DNA of 64,000 nt from contig CBDUXT010000004.1 in NCBI GenBank assembly GCA_965371245.1, positions 1-64,000 of the forward strand, in the 5' to 3' direction. A model generated the notes under the pieces. That model made no database searches. It was not told the DNA's origin and was given only the letters and a program-made list of their open reading frames with translations. The position numbers were made by a program, and so were the translations under genes. This DNA is from CBDUXT01 sp965371245. GTDB lineage: Bacteria > Planctomycetota > Phycisphaerae > UBA1845. Positions 1-8,675 of this stretch are shown here, in pieces; within the stretch, counting starts at the first letter, position 1, and every line of letters starts with the position of its first letter.

Positions 1-72
1 TAGGAACGTAGGGAGCGAAAGATCTCCCCAGTTACGGTACGCACTTGACCCGGACATGCCTTTCATGGATAG

Positions 73-129
73 GTCGGGCGCCGCCCGACGTAACGCAACC
101 CCGTCCGCCGATGTCGGGCACAGCCCGAC
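73..129. repeat. Two short GTCGGGC/GCCCGAC palindromes upstream of the first gene
   Basis: Two 7-bp inverted repeats (arms 73-79/83-89 and 113-119/123-129), each with a 3-nt loop, lie in the 340-bp stretch before the first gene. They belong to the GGGC..GCCC cassettes scattered between genes in this window. No gene was recognised in 1-342. Confidence 0.6.
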
Positions 130-342
130 CTACGCGAGGTTAGCCGTTGGATACGTGAATGGCCGTTATCAGAGCACTGGAAGAGCCGGCTTGCCGGCGG
201 GCGCGAGCCCGGTGACATGTCCGCCCGGGGGGTCCGCAGGCTGGCGCCCGCGGCTCTGACTGGGCGCACCCGCACAGTGGGAAGTGTCACGGACCCGTTC
301 CACCGGCAGGATGTCGGCGCCACACAGGGTAGGGTCGCCTTC

Positions 343-3300
343 ATGGAGAAGTCAAGGACGATGCCACGGCGCAGGCACATTGCATGGTTCGGGTTTCTTC
401 TCGCCGCGGCCGGGTTGGGCGGGTGCCCGCGGGACACGCTTCCCGACGACTTCGTCCGGCTGATGAACCTCGGCAAGGCGCACCTGGAAAACCGCGAGGA
501 CAAAGACGCGATCCGCGTGCTGACCAAGGCGGTCAAGGTCTCCCCCGCATCGGCGCCGGCCCATCGCAACCTGGCCAGGGCGTATCGGCTTGCGCGACAG
601 CCCGAACGAGCGTTGGCATCGCTGAACCGGGCGGCCGAGTTGGAACCCGACTCGGTGGCGACGGCGTACCTCCGGGGATTGTCGCTCTCCCATCTGACGC
701 GCTTCGAGGAAGCCCTCCCCTACCTGGAACGGGCCGCTCAGGTCGATCCGCACACGCCGGCGGTGGCGTTTCAGTTGGCTAGGCTGTACGAGGCGCTGGG
801 CGAGCGCGATAAGGCCGCGGAGCATCTCCGGACGGTCGTGCGGCTTGATCCGCTGCACTCCAGTGCCCATTTCAAGCTGGCAACGCACGCGCGTCGCACG
901 CGCGACATGGACGAGTTCCAACGGCGGATGCTCGAGTTCAGGCGGCTGCGCCGGTTGTTCGGCGATCAGACGCGAACGGACGACGCACTGGAGCAGTGCG
1001 TACACACGGAACCGGAGCCCGCAGCCCTGGTCGCGACGGCACGACCGACGCCATCCGATTCGAGCATCGAGGTACGATTCACCGACGCGACGGCGACGGC
1101 ATTCGGCACTCAGGCGGACCGGCGCGCGACGGCGGCGGCCATCCTGGACGTCGATGAAGCGGGTCGATGTACGGTCTTTACGATCGACGAAGGTGGCGCG
1201 GTTAGCCTGCTGACGTTCCTGCCAGAGGGCGGGTTTTCGCGCCGTTCAGTCAACATGGCCCCGGTTCCCGGCGGCACATTCCGAACATGCCTGGTGGGCG
1301 ACTTTCACAACGACGTTCCCAAGGGCGCCAAGTACGACCCGAAGCTGCACGCGCTGAACGATGTCTTGCTTGCCGGAGAAGACTCGGTCCGGCTTCTGAA
1401 ACGAACGGGACCAAGCGACTTTAAGGATGTGACGGAGTCGGCCGGGCTTTCCGGGCTGCGCGGGTTGCGGCCAAGCTGGGCAGATTATGACCATGACGGG
1501 GATGTGGATCTCTTCGCAGCCGCCGCGGGCGGGTTGGCCGTCCGGCAAAACAACGGCGACGGTCGCTTCAGCGATGTGACCGCGTCGGTTGGTCTGGGTG
1601 ACACCGGATCGGTCACCGGGGTCCTTGCCGTGGATCTTGACGCCAACATCGCCATCGATCTGATCGCGACGCGCGACGACGATCTGACCATCGTTCACAT
1701 GAACCGGCGTGCCGGCCGCTTCGCGCCGCTCCCTAGAACCTGGCCAATGGCTAGGATCGCGCTGGCCGACGACCTCGACAACGACGGACACGTTGACGTC
1801 GTGCTCGTTTCGGATTCCGAAGTGATGGTCATACTGGGCGAAAGCGCCACTCGGCCGCGAATCGAGCTGGCGGATGTCCGGCCCACGGACGCAGCGCTCA
1901 TCGACTACGACAACGACGGGTGGCTGGATCTGCTGGTGGCCGGGGAGAAAACCGCGGGCGGCGGAGGTACGCTGCGGCTGTTTCGTAACCGTGGGTCGGG
2001 CGGTCTTGTCGATGTCAGCGAGACGACCGGTCTGGCAAACATCGCTGTCGGCGCCTCTCCGCGCATTCTCGCGGCCGACATGGACAACGACGGCGACACC
2101 GATCTGCTCGTCGTCGGCTCCGACAACCGGATGCAGTTCATTCGCAACGACGGCGGCAGCGCCAACGGACAGCTCAAGCTGCGTCTGGTTTCCACCAAGA
2201 GCAACCCGACCGGGCTCGGCGTTCACGTGGAGTATCGAGACGGGCCGTTCCTTCTTACGCGGAGTGTCGGGCGGATCCCGATCGAGATCGGCCTGGGCGG
2301 GCGGCGCAGGCTTGACTCCATACAAACCGTTTGGACCAACGGGGTGGTGGACAACCGGATCGACGTTTCGATTTCCGCCGCACCGCTGACGATCATCGAG
2401 AAGAACGTGCCCACCGGGTCGTGCCCGTTTCTCTATGTTTGGGATGGGAGCCGTTTCCGTTTCGTCACGGATCTGTTGGGCAACTCGCCGATCGGGCTGC
2501 CGTTGCGGCGTGACGTGATGCTGCCGGCCGACGTGGACGAGATCGTCATCATCGGTCCGGCGGAGAGCTTCGTGCCGCGCGACGGGGCGTACACGGTCGT
2601 GTTGACGGACGAGTTCCGGGAAGTGTTCTACCTGGACTACGCCCGGCTCATCGCCGTTGATCACCCGCCGGCACAGGACGTCTACTCGACGGACAAGCTG
2701 ATGCCCGAGCCCTTCCCGCCGTCTCAGGTGTGGGCGCTTGGGGCGCCGAAGCCACCGGTCGCCGCAAGCGGCGACGACGGGATCGATCGAACGGCCGCCG
2801 TTTCGCAGGTGGACGGCGTGTTCGCCCCCCCGGGCAGCCCGTTGCCGCCGCCGTTTCGGGGCATGTGCCAGCCGATCGCACTGACGCTCGACTTTGGACC
2901 GCTGCCGACCGATGGGCCGTCGGTGCTGGCGATGACCGGCTGGCTGCAGTACGGCGATGCGAGCACCAACATCGCCATGTCGCAGAGTTCGGCGCTGACG
3001 ATCATCAGTCCGACGCTCGAGGCGGAAACAAGCGCCGGGCAATGGCAGCCGGTCGATCTGGTCGTGGGCATGCCGGCCGGCAAGACCAAGACCATCCTCT
3101 GCGACCTGGCGGGCAAGCTTCCACCCGGCACGCGCCGGTTGCGCCTGACCACCACGTTCGAGATTCGTTGGGACCGCATCGCGCTGTTCGAGCGCCGGGC
3201 ACTCCCGCCCTCGAATGTTCACGAGCTTGCCCCGGATGCCGCCGATTTCCAGTGGCGAGGGTTCTCCGACATGCGTGCGCGAGTCCCCGGCGGGCCGATG

Positions 3301-3681
3301 ACGCCCGACTTCGACACGGTGACCGACGCGCCACCCTGGCGAACGACCCCGGAGGGATGGTGTACGCGCTACGGTGACGTGCTGGAACTGGTTATGACCA
3401 GGGACGATCGACTGGTCCTCATCAACGCCGGGGATGGGCTGGAGTTGCGCTTCAAGGCGGCGCAGTTGCCCCCGGTGCCGCATGGCCTGGTGCGAACCTT
3501 CCTCTTCTACTCGGTCGGCTGGGACAAGGATGGCGACCACAACGTACCCGCAGGGGATCGCGTCGGCCCGCTTCCCACCGGCACAGCCACCGACGCCCCC
3601 GGCGCGACGCGACACGACGGCGACTGGCGATTGCGGTATAACACACGCTATGTGAAGGGCGACCGGTTCAGCCCGCATTGA
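343..3681 (+). CDS. TPR + FG-GAP/VCBS repeat lipoprotein (CRTAC/ASPIC-UnbV type)
   Basis: Predicted exported lipoprotein of about 1112 residues. The N-terminus has basic residues, a hydrophobic stretch and a lipobox ending GLGGC (Cys about residue 28). Several TPR units follow (roughly residues 40-215), then repeated calcium-binding FG-GAP/VCBS motifs such as DYDHDGDVDLF, DLDNDGHVDVV and DMDNDGDTDLL (about 330-590). An ASPIC/UnbV-like segment (VGRIPIEIGLGG, IQTVWTNGVV) comes next, and then a long C-terminal part I do not recognise. The start at 343 or 361 fits the signal peptide; the longer open frame from 217 does not. Such proteins are usually extracellular or surface-bound and are common in planctomycetes. 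The substrate and role are unknown. No operon partner lies close by. Confidence 0.85.
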   Translation: MEKSRTMPRRRHIAWFGFLLAAAGLGGCPRDTLPDDFVRLMNLGKAHLENREDKDAIRVLTKAVKVSPASAPAHRNLARAYRLARQPERALASLNRAAELEPDSVATAYLRGLSLSHLTRFEEALPYLERAAQVDPHTPAVAFQLARLYEALGERDKAAEHLRTVVRLDPLHSSAHFKLATHARRTRDMDEFQRRMLEFRRLRRLFGDQTRTDDALEQCVHTEPEPAALVATARPTPSDSSIEVRFTDATATAFGTQADRRATAAAILDVDEAGRCTVFTIDEGGAVSLLTFLPEGGFSRRSVNMAPVPGGTFRTCLVGDFHNDVPKGAKYDPKLHALNDVLLAGEDSVRLLKRTGPSDFKDVTESAGLSGLRGLRPSWADYDHDGDVDLFAAAAGGLAVRQNNGDGRFSDVTASVGLGDTGSVTGVLAVDLDANIAIDLIATRDDDLTIVHMNRRAGRFAPLPRTWPMARIALADDLDNDGHVDVVLVSDSEVMVILGESATRPRIELADVRPTDAALIDYDNDGWLDLLVAGEKTAGGGGTLRLFRNRGSGGLVDVSETTGLANIAVGASPRILAADMDNDGDTDLLVVGSDNRMQFIRNDGGSANGQLKLRLVSTKSNPTGLGVHVEYRDGPFLLTRSVGRIPIEIGLGGRRRLDSIQTVWTNGVVDNRIDVSISAAPLTIIEKNVPTGSCPFLYVWDGSRFRFVTDLLGNSPIGLPLRRDVMLPADVDEIVIIGPAESFVPRDGAYTVVLTDEFREVFYLDYARLIAVDHPPAQDVYSTDKLMPEPFPPSQVWALGAPKPPVAASGDDGIDRTAAVSQVDGVFAPPGSPLPPPFRGMCQPIALTLDFGPLPTDGPSVLAMTGWLQYGDASTNIAMSQSSALTIISPTLEAETSAGQWQPVDLVVGMPAGKTKTILCDLAGKLPPGTRRLRLTTTFEIRWDRIALFERRALPPSNVHELAPDAADFQWRGFSDMRARVPGGPMTPDFDTVTDAPPWRTTPEGWCTRYGDVLELVMTRDDRLVLINAGDGLELRFKAAQLPPVPHGLVRTFLFYSVGWDKDGDHNVPAGDRVGPLPTGTATDAPGATRHDGDWRLRYNTRYVKGDRFSPH

Positions 3682-3774
3682 ATGGGACGCCCGGGCGCTG
3701 GACTCGAATCCAGTTTGATAAGGCATCGGAATCGCTATCGCTCGGATAGTCGCGATTCGATGGGTTGTTCTTTA

Positions 3775-3854
3775 CCGAGCCGCGACTGTGAGGGAGCGGA
3801 AGGGCAAGCGCAACTGATGTACCGGAAGACCGCTCCCTCACGGTCGCGGCTCGG
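3775..3854. repeat. 25-bp inverted repeat with 30-nt loop
   Basis: Arms 3775-3799 and 3830-3854 are near-perfect reverse complements (core GAGCCGCGAC / GTCGCGGCTC). Half-copies of the same core occur at 24345-24360 and 30198-30216, and a diverged copy near 30660-30710. It could act as a terminator for the upstream gene, but it looks more like a dispersed REP or MITE-like element. Confidence 0.75.
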
Positions 3855-3909
3855 AATACCTATCGTTTCACGCGTGTCGTAGAAGTAGGGCCTATCCAGG
3901 AGTCGCCTA

Positions 3910-5490
3910 TTGTCGCCACTCAAAATCTTCTGGGTCGTTGCGATCGTTTGCTTTGCCGTTATCGGTGGGGTGGCCGTCTTCTGGCGACCGGCGCTATGGG
4001 CGCTGGTCATCATCGGCCCGCTGTTTCTAATCGGCGTGCGCGACTTATTCCAGCATTCGCACGCGGTGATCCGCAACTTTCCGGTCATCGGCCACGCGCG
4101 GTACTGGATGGAAGCCATCCGCCCGGAGATTCAACAATACTTCGTAGAGTCGGACATCTCCGGTCGCCCGTTCAGCCGCGAACACCGCAGCGTCATCTAT
4201 CAGCGCAGCAAGGACACCCGCGACACACGCCCCTTCGGCACGATTCGTGACCTGTATGAGGACGGCAGCGAGTGGATCGCTCACTCGTTGGCGCCGACCC
4301 ACGCGCCGAAGGAGGAGCCGCGCGTCATGGTCGGCGAGGGGCGTTGTAAGAAGCCCTACGCGGCGTCCACGCTGAACATCTCCGCGATGAGTTTCGGCTC
4401 GCTCAGCGAGAACGCCATTCTCGCCCTCAACGGCGGGGCGAAGCTCGGCGGCTTTGCCCACAACACCGGCGAGGGCGGCATCAGCCCCTACCATCAAGAG
4501 CCCGGCGGCGATTTGATCTGGCAGATCGGAACGGGGTACTTCGGATGTCGAGCGCCGGACGGCTCGTTCGACCCGGCCCAGTTCGAGCGCAAGGCCGGGC
4601 TCGATCAGGTCAAGATGATCGAGATCAAGCTGTCCCAGGGAGCGAAGCCGGGGCACGGGGGCATTCTTCCGGGGGCGAAGGTCACGCCGCAAATCGCGGA
4701 GATTCGCGGCGTCCCGGTGGGCAGGTCCGTCATCTCTCCGCCGCAGCACCAGGCGTTTTCAACGCCCAAGGGGCTGCTCGAATTCGTCGGCTCACTGCGC
4801 GAGCGCTCGGGTGGCAAGCCGGTGGGTTTCAAGCTGTGCGTGGGTCGCCCGAGCGAGTTTCTCAGCATCTGCAAAGTCATGGTCGAGACCGGCATGGTGC
4901 CCGACTTCATCACCGTCGATGGGGCCGAGGGAGGGACCGGCGCGGCGCCGATGGAGTTTTCCAATGCCATCGGCATGCCACTGACGGACGGACTTCTCTT
5001 CGTCCACAACGCGCTGGTGGGTTGCGGCGTTCGCGATCAGGTCCGCGTCATCTGTAGCGGGAAGATCGTGACCGGCTTCAACATGGTCCAGCGGATGGCG
5101 ATCGGGGCGGACATCTGCAACGCCGCCAGGGCGATGATGTTTTCGCTGGGTTGCATCCAGGCGCTCAAGTGCAACACGAACCACTGCCCGGTGGGTGTCG
5201 CCACGCAGGAGCCGGACCTGGTGCGCGGGCTGCACGTGGTCGATAAGAAACAGCGCGTCTATCATTTCCATCGCAACACGGTGAAGAGTTTCTCGGATAT
5301 CCTGGGCGCGGCGGGTATCGCTCGCCCGGAGGAGTTGCGACCTTGGCACATTCACCGACGGGTGAGTCCCACCGAGGTGAAGCACTACGGCGAGATCTAT
5401 GACTACGTCGAGGCCGGCTCCTTACTGTCCGGCCCAGCGCCCAAGTGTATGGCCGACGCCTGGCGGGCCGCGCGCACCGACCGCTTCTAG
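3910..5490 (+). CDS. Membrane-anchored FMN glutamate-synthase-family protein (GltB2-like)
   Basis: A 526-residue protein with two predicted N-terminal membrane segments (about residues 5-45), then a stand-alone glutamate synthase central/FMN domain. Visible hallmarks are MSFGSLSENAILALNGGAK, KPGHGG, a VDGAEGGTGAAP FMN-phosphate loop, and the cysteines CIQALKCNTNHC (C-x5-C-x4-C) that bind a 3Fe-4S cluster in glutamate synthases. There is no glutaminase domain, so it probably uses ammonia or acts on another substrate; the physiological reaction of this short family is not settled. The TTG start is chosen because AGGAG (3898-3902) lies 7 nt upstream. It stands alone, with palindromic cassettes on both sides. 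Confidence 0.88.
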   Translation: MSPLKIFWVVAIVCFAVIGGVAVFWRPALWALVIIGPLFLIGVRDLFQHSHAVIRNFPVIGHARYWMEAIRPEIQQYFVESDISGRPFSREHRSVIYQRSKDTRDTRPFGTIRDLYEDGSEWIAHSLAPTHAPKEEPRVMVGEGRCKKPYAASTLNISAMSFGSLSENAILALNGGAKLGGFAHNTGEGGISPYHQEPGGDLIWQIGTGYFGCRAPDGSFDPAQFERKAGLDQVKMIEIKLSQGAKPGHGGILPGAKVTPQIAEIRGVPVGRSVISPPQHQAFSTPKGLLEFVGSLRERSGGKPVGFKLCVGRPSEFLSICKVMVETGMVPDFITVDGAEGGTGAAPMEFSNAIGMPLTDGLLFVHNALVGCGVRDQVRVICSGKIVTGFNMVQRMAIGADICNAARAMMFSLGCIQALKCNTNHCPVGVATQEPDLVRGLHVVDKKQRVYHFHRNTVKSFSDILGAAGIARPEELRPWHIHRRVSPTEVKHYGEIYDYVEAGSLLSGPAPKCMADAWRAARTDRF

Positions 5491-5539
5491 TGCGGCTTGC
5501 GGCGTCCGTGGGCTTCAGAGCGTGCCCGCTGTTTCCTGA

Positions 5540-5562
5540 GCCGCGGGCTTGAGCCCGCGCGG
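5540..5562. repeat. Palindromic GCGGGCTTGAGCCCGC cassette
   Basis: A short inverted repeat just after the glutamate-synthase-like gene, of the same family as copies near 12963, 26945 and 41030. It may act as a terminator on either strand, but there is no clear U-tract. Confidence 0.55.
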
Positions 5563-5709
5563 ATTCAGTGTACTCCGCCGCGTAGTGTGCGTGGATGCGT
5601 GGATGCGTGGTACGCGGCGTTGCGGCGACTCGTCCACATGTAGGGCGGGCGGCTCTTACAACTTGGACGTTTGCTGAAGCCGCAAACCGCTTAGCGAGGA
5701 CTTACCGCC

Positions 5710-6570
5710 ATGCCCAACCTGGATCGCTTCGAAAGCATGTTCCGGGCAGCATCGCGCGAGCTGTTCCGGTACGACCCGACCCGAATCGAGTCCGTCCTGG
5801 TTCTCACCGATCGTGACGAAGCGGGTTCTCGCGCGTTTGGCGAGAGCGTGCGCGGCTTCCTTTCCGTCCTCACCGGAGGGGATGAGCCCTCCTGGCGCGA
5901 CGTACATGGGTCAGAGTTCTCGACGGCCGGGGAACTGCTCGACCTTGTCCATGCGCAGGCTCCATCGCTGATCTGCACCTATCGAAACCTGCACAGCGGC
6001 GCCTGGCGATGGCCTTACAGCCTCGGCACGCATCTGGATGTCCTTACCCAGCACACGGACGTGCCGGTGATGGTGTTGCCGCATCCGGACGCCGAGCGGG
6101 CGGCCGGGCACGCGATGAAGGACACGAACACCGTGATGGCGATCACCGACCATCTCTCCGGAGATGCCCGGTTGGTGAACTTCGGTCTGCGGTTCACCGA
6201 TCGCGGCGGAACGCTCTGGCTCACGCACGTCGAGGATCAACACGCGTTCGATCGCTACATCGAGGTGATCGCGGAGATACCCGAGATCGACACGGAGACA
6301 TCACGGGCCTTGCTGCACGATCGGCTGTTGAAAGGCCCAAGTGAGTACATCGAGAGCTGCGCGACCGTGGTGCGCGACGAGGGTTTCCCCGTGACCATCG
6401 AGCGCGTCGTCCGGTTCGGGCATCGCCTGTCCGAGTATCGCAGTCTGATTGAAGGGCACGAGGTCGATCTGCTGGTGCTGAATACGAAGGAAGAGGACCA
6501 GTTGGCCATGCACGGGATGGCCTACGAGCTGGCCGTCGAGCTGCGTCAGATTCCGCTGCTCATGCTCTGA
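5710..6570 (+). CDS. Universal-stress-like protein next to antiporter
   Basis: A soluble 286-residue protein that looks like two tandem Usp-like alpha/beta domains. The first half has IESVLVLTDRDEAGSRAF and ends near VPVMVLPHPD. The second begins at TNTVMAITDHLSGDARLV and ends VDLLVLNTKEEDQ...IPLLML, the usual C-terminal beta strand of the family. The ATP-binding G-2x-G-9x-G(S/T) loop is not obvious, so nucleotide binding is uncertain. It ends about 30 bp before an NhaD/ArsB-type antiporter and probably shares its transcript. Usp proteins beside transporters often have a regulatory role, which is my inference here. AGGA lies about 10 nt before the ATG. Confidence 0.7.
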   Translation: MPNLDRFESMFRAASRELFRYDPTRIESVLVLTDRDEAGSRAFGESVRGFLSVLTGGDEPSWRDVHGSEFSTAGELLDLVHAQAPSLICTYRNLHSGAWRWPYSLGTHLDVLTQHTDVPVMVLPHPDAERAAGHAMKDTNTVMAITDHLSGDARLVNFGLRFTDRGGTLWLTHVEDQHAFDRYIEVIAEIPEIDTETSRALLHDRLLKGPSEYIESCATVVRDEGFPVTIERVVRFGHRLSEYRSLIEGHEVDLLVLNTKEEDQLAMHGMAYELAVELRQIPLLML

Positions 6571-6600
6571 CACGGTTCGAGAAGCGAAAGGATGCGCGAC

Positions 6601-8043
6601 ATGGGCCAACTTGTCTTGGCTTTCGCCGAGTCACCGGCGCACGGTGGGGTGCCACTTTCGGTCACACTGCTGTTCTCGGCGCTTCTGGTGGTGCTCATCG
6701 TCAGCCTGGCGCTGGAAGAGAAGCTGCACGCCAAGAAATCCGTGCTGGCGGGCTTGATGGCGCTGGTCTGTTTGTTTCTGGCCAACGCGCTGCACCTCTA
6801 CGAGTTCGTGGATCACAAGTTCATCATCAAGCTTCCGCCGCTGTCGGCTGAGCCCGGGCACACGCTCGAAGTGCCCGTTTTCATCCCGGCCATTGATTGG
6901 GGCGTGATCGCGATCATCTTCGGCGCCAGCCTCTTCGTTGATGTCACCTCGAAGTCGGGGTTGTTTACCTGGATCGCGATCAAGCTGACCAAGGCGTCGC
7001 ACGGGAATCCGCGGCGGCTTCTGTGGTTCTACGGCCTGATGACCGTTGTTTTCTCCGCGGTGCTCAACAACGTGACGGCCATGATCATCGTCGGGTCGCT
7101 CACCGGTGTCTCTTTGACGAAGCTGGGTCGGCGAGACAAGCTGCTGGGCTTTTTGCTGATCGAGGGATTGCTTACGAACATCGGCGGACTTCTGACGCTC
7201 ATCAGCTCGGTCCCGAACATTATCGTTGGCAACGCCGCCGGCATCAGCTTCGTCAGCTTCTTCGTACACGCCGCCCCGTTCGTCGCCGTCGCGACGGTCG
7301 GCACCATCATGCTCGGCATAAAGCTCTTCGCGATCGACAAGCCGGCGTCTTCCGAGGCCGCCGCGGAAGCTGCCCGCCTCGTCCAGGGCTTCGACGAAAA
7401 CGACGGGATCGAGAGCCGGGCGTTCTTCTGGTTCGGTTCCGTCATGCTGGTGCTCTTTGTCTTGACGCTGGCCGCAAGCTCGGTTCTTCCTGTCATCCAG
7501 GACCTGGGCATGGGCTACGTGGCCATGGGGTTCGGCGGGATCATGCTGGTTCGGTACAAGGCCACGGCCGACAAGTTTTATCAGGCGATCGACTGGGACC
7601 TTCTGGGTTTCTTCGCCGCGCTGTTCGTGGTGATCAACGTGATGGAGCATGCGCTCGTGCTCGACCTGATCGGTGTCGGGCTCGCCAAGATCATCGCCCT
7701 CAATGGAACCGTCGGCGGTGGCGCGGGCACGGGGGCCATCCTGGTTTCAGCCGCCGCGTTCAGCTCGGTGACGGATAACATCCCGCTGTCGGCGATGCTG
7801 GCGAACATCCTCCAGGCACGGGGGACGGCCACGGCCGACCCGCTGTGGTGGTCCGTCGTGTTCGGGGCGAACCTCGGAGGGAATCTCACGCCGATCGGTT
7901 CGGCCTCCACACTGGTGGCCGTCACGATCATGCACAAGAACAAGCTTGATATGTCGTTCAGTCGCTTCGTGAAGCTGGCCATTCCGTACGCCGCCCTACA
8001 GATCGTGCTGGCCACAGTCTACGTATTGGTGTTCCTGCGCTAG
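6601..8043 (+). CDS. NhaD/ArsB-family (IT superfamily) ion antiporter
   Basis: An integral membrane protein of about 480 residues with many hydrophobic segments. Motifs fit the Na+/H+ antiporter NhaD / arsenite permease / SLC13-like ion-transporter superfamily: VFSAVLNNVTAMIIVGSLTG, LLTNIGGLLTLISSVPNIIV, SSVTDNIPLSAML, and GANLGGNLTPIGSASTLVAV. The paired 'NNVT' and 'TDNIP' helical hairpins are the usual substrate/ion sites. Substrate cannot be fixed from sequence; Na+/H+ exchange is the most likely. The ATG at 6601 sits 9 nt after AAAGG (6587-6591) and is preferred over the in-frame ATG at 6592. The Usp-like gene upstream probably forms an operon with it. Confidence 0.85.
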   Translation: MGQLVLAFAESPAHGGVPLSVTLLFSALLVVLIVSLALEEKLHAKKSVLAGLMALVCLFLANALHLYEFVDHKFIIKLPPLSAEPGHTLEVPVFIPAIDWGVIAIIFGASLFVDVTSKSGLFTWIAIKLTKASHGNPRRLLWFYGLMTVVFSAVLNNVTAMIIVGSLTGVSLTKLGRRDKLLGFLLIEGLLTNIGGLLTLISSVPNIIVGNAAGISFVSFFVHAAPFVAVATVGTIMLGIKLFAIDKPASSEAAAEAARLVQGFDENDGIESRAFFWFGSVMLVLFVLTLAASSVLPVIQDLGMGYVAMGFGGIMLVRYKATADKFYQAIDWDLLGFFAALFVVINVMEHALVLDLIGVGLAKIIALNGTVGGGAGTGAILVSAAAFSSVTDNIPLSAMLANILQARGTATADPLWWSVVFGANLGGNLTPIGSASTLVAVTIMHKNKLDMSFSRFVKLAIPYAALQIVLATVYVLVFLR

Positions 8044-8179
8044 ACTCGTGTTTTGCACATGATGCGGCGGCTTCCGAGGCTTGGAATCGGGTCCGCATTT
8101 TTCTTGCAGAGCGTGGTTCTTGACCAGGGTAGCTAGTGCATCGTCACGCGCACTCGCCGACCGTATCCCCGCTCGCTGG

Positions 8180-8406
8180 CGCCGGTACGGGGTGGCCACC
8201 GCGCTGCTCAAGAGGGCCGTCCGACCGGCGAAGGAACTCGGTGCGAAGGAGCGGGAGGCCTATCCCGTTACCCCTCGAAAGCATGCGCGCTCATGCCGGC
8301 GGCTTTCGCCTGGACCGGCGTCCCGCGCATCTTCGAGAAGGTCCGTTTCAAGAAGGTGACCGAGCCGGTCCATTCGCGAGCGATTTACCGCAAGCGCTTC
8401 CGCTAG
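8180..8406 (+). pseudogene. GNAT acetyltransferase remnant (frameshifted C-terminal part)
   Basis: Two frames together give the C-terminal half of a GNAT N-acetyltransferase. One frame reads YGVATALLKRAVRPAKELGA...EAYPV (acetyl-CoA pyrophosphate-loop region). After a frame change the next reads MPAAFAWTGVPRIFEKV and runs to a stop at 8406. In intact relatives the segments join as 'GYPV-p-(x)-MPAAFAWTG'. The N-terminal half is missing. It lies in the roughly 630-bp gap between the antiporter and the convergent kinase gene, which otherwise holds only palindromes. Confidence 0.7.
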
Positions 8407-8609
8407 CAACCTGTTGAAGAAAGCCGGTGCCACACTTGTTGAACAGGCCGCCAGCCGCCGGGTAAGCCGGCTGCTTCCGTGATTCGTGGACCGTCGCCGC
8501 TTCGGCGATAGATGCGCATCTTGTATTGGCGGCGGGTGGCCTGGCCCAGCCGTGACGTCGGTGCCATGGGAAAGCGTAGCTTACCCGTGACTTGTCGTCG
8601 GTCGGCCTG

Positions 8610-8633
8610 CACGGGCAAACTCGTTTGCCCGTG
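8610..8633. repeat. Perfect 11-bp palindrome between converging genes
   Basis: CACGGGCAAAC / GTTTGCCCGTG with a 2-nt loop, shortly before the end of the minus-strand kinase gene. It could act as a bidirectional terminator. No poly-T follows, so it may instead be another dispersed palindrome. Confidence 0.5.
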
Positions 8634-8675
8634 CCACCCGTCGGGGCACTTGTCTTGGGGAGGGTCGCGCGCCTG

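Noticed and set aside
217..342. Longer start for the first gene
   Set aside because: The added residues would place the lipoprotein signal in the middle of the chain; a start at 343 or 361 gives a normal signal.
3693..3722. T-arm-like sequence CTGGACTCGAATCCAG just after the first gene
   Set aside because: The stem has a 6-nt loop and there is no acceptor, D- or anticodon stem around it, so it is not a tRNA.
1246..3726. Long open frame of about 826 codons on the minus strand
   Set aside because: It is antisense to the TPR/VCBS gene, with His/Arg/Gln-rich composition typical of a GC-rich shadow frame and no domain motifs.
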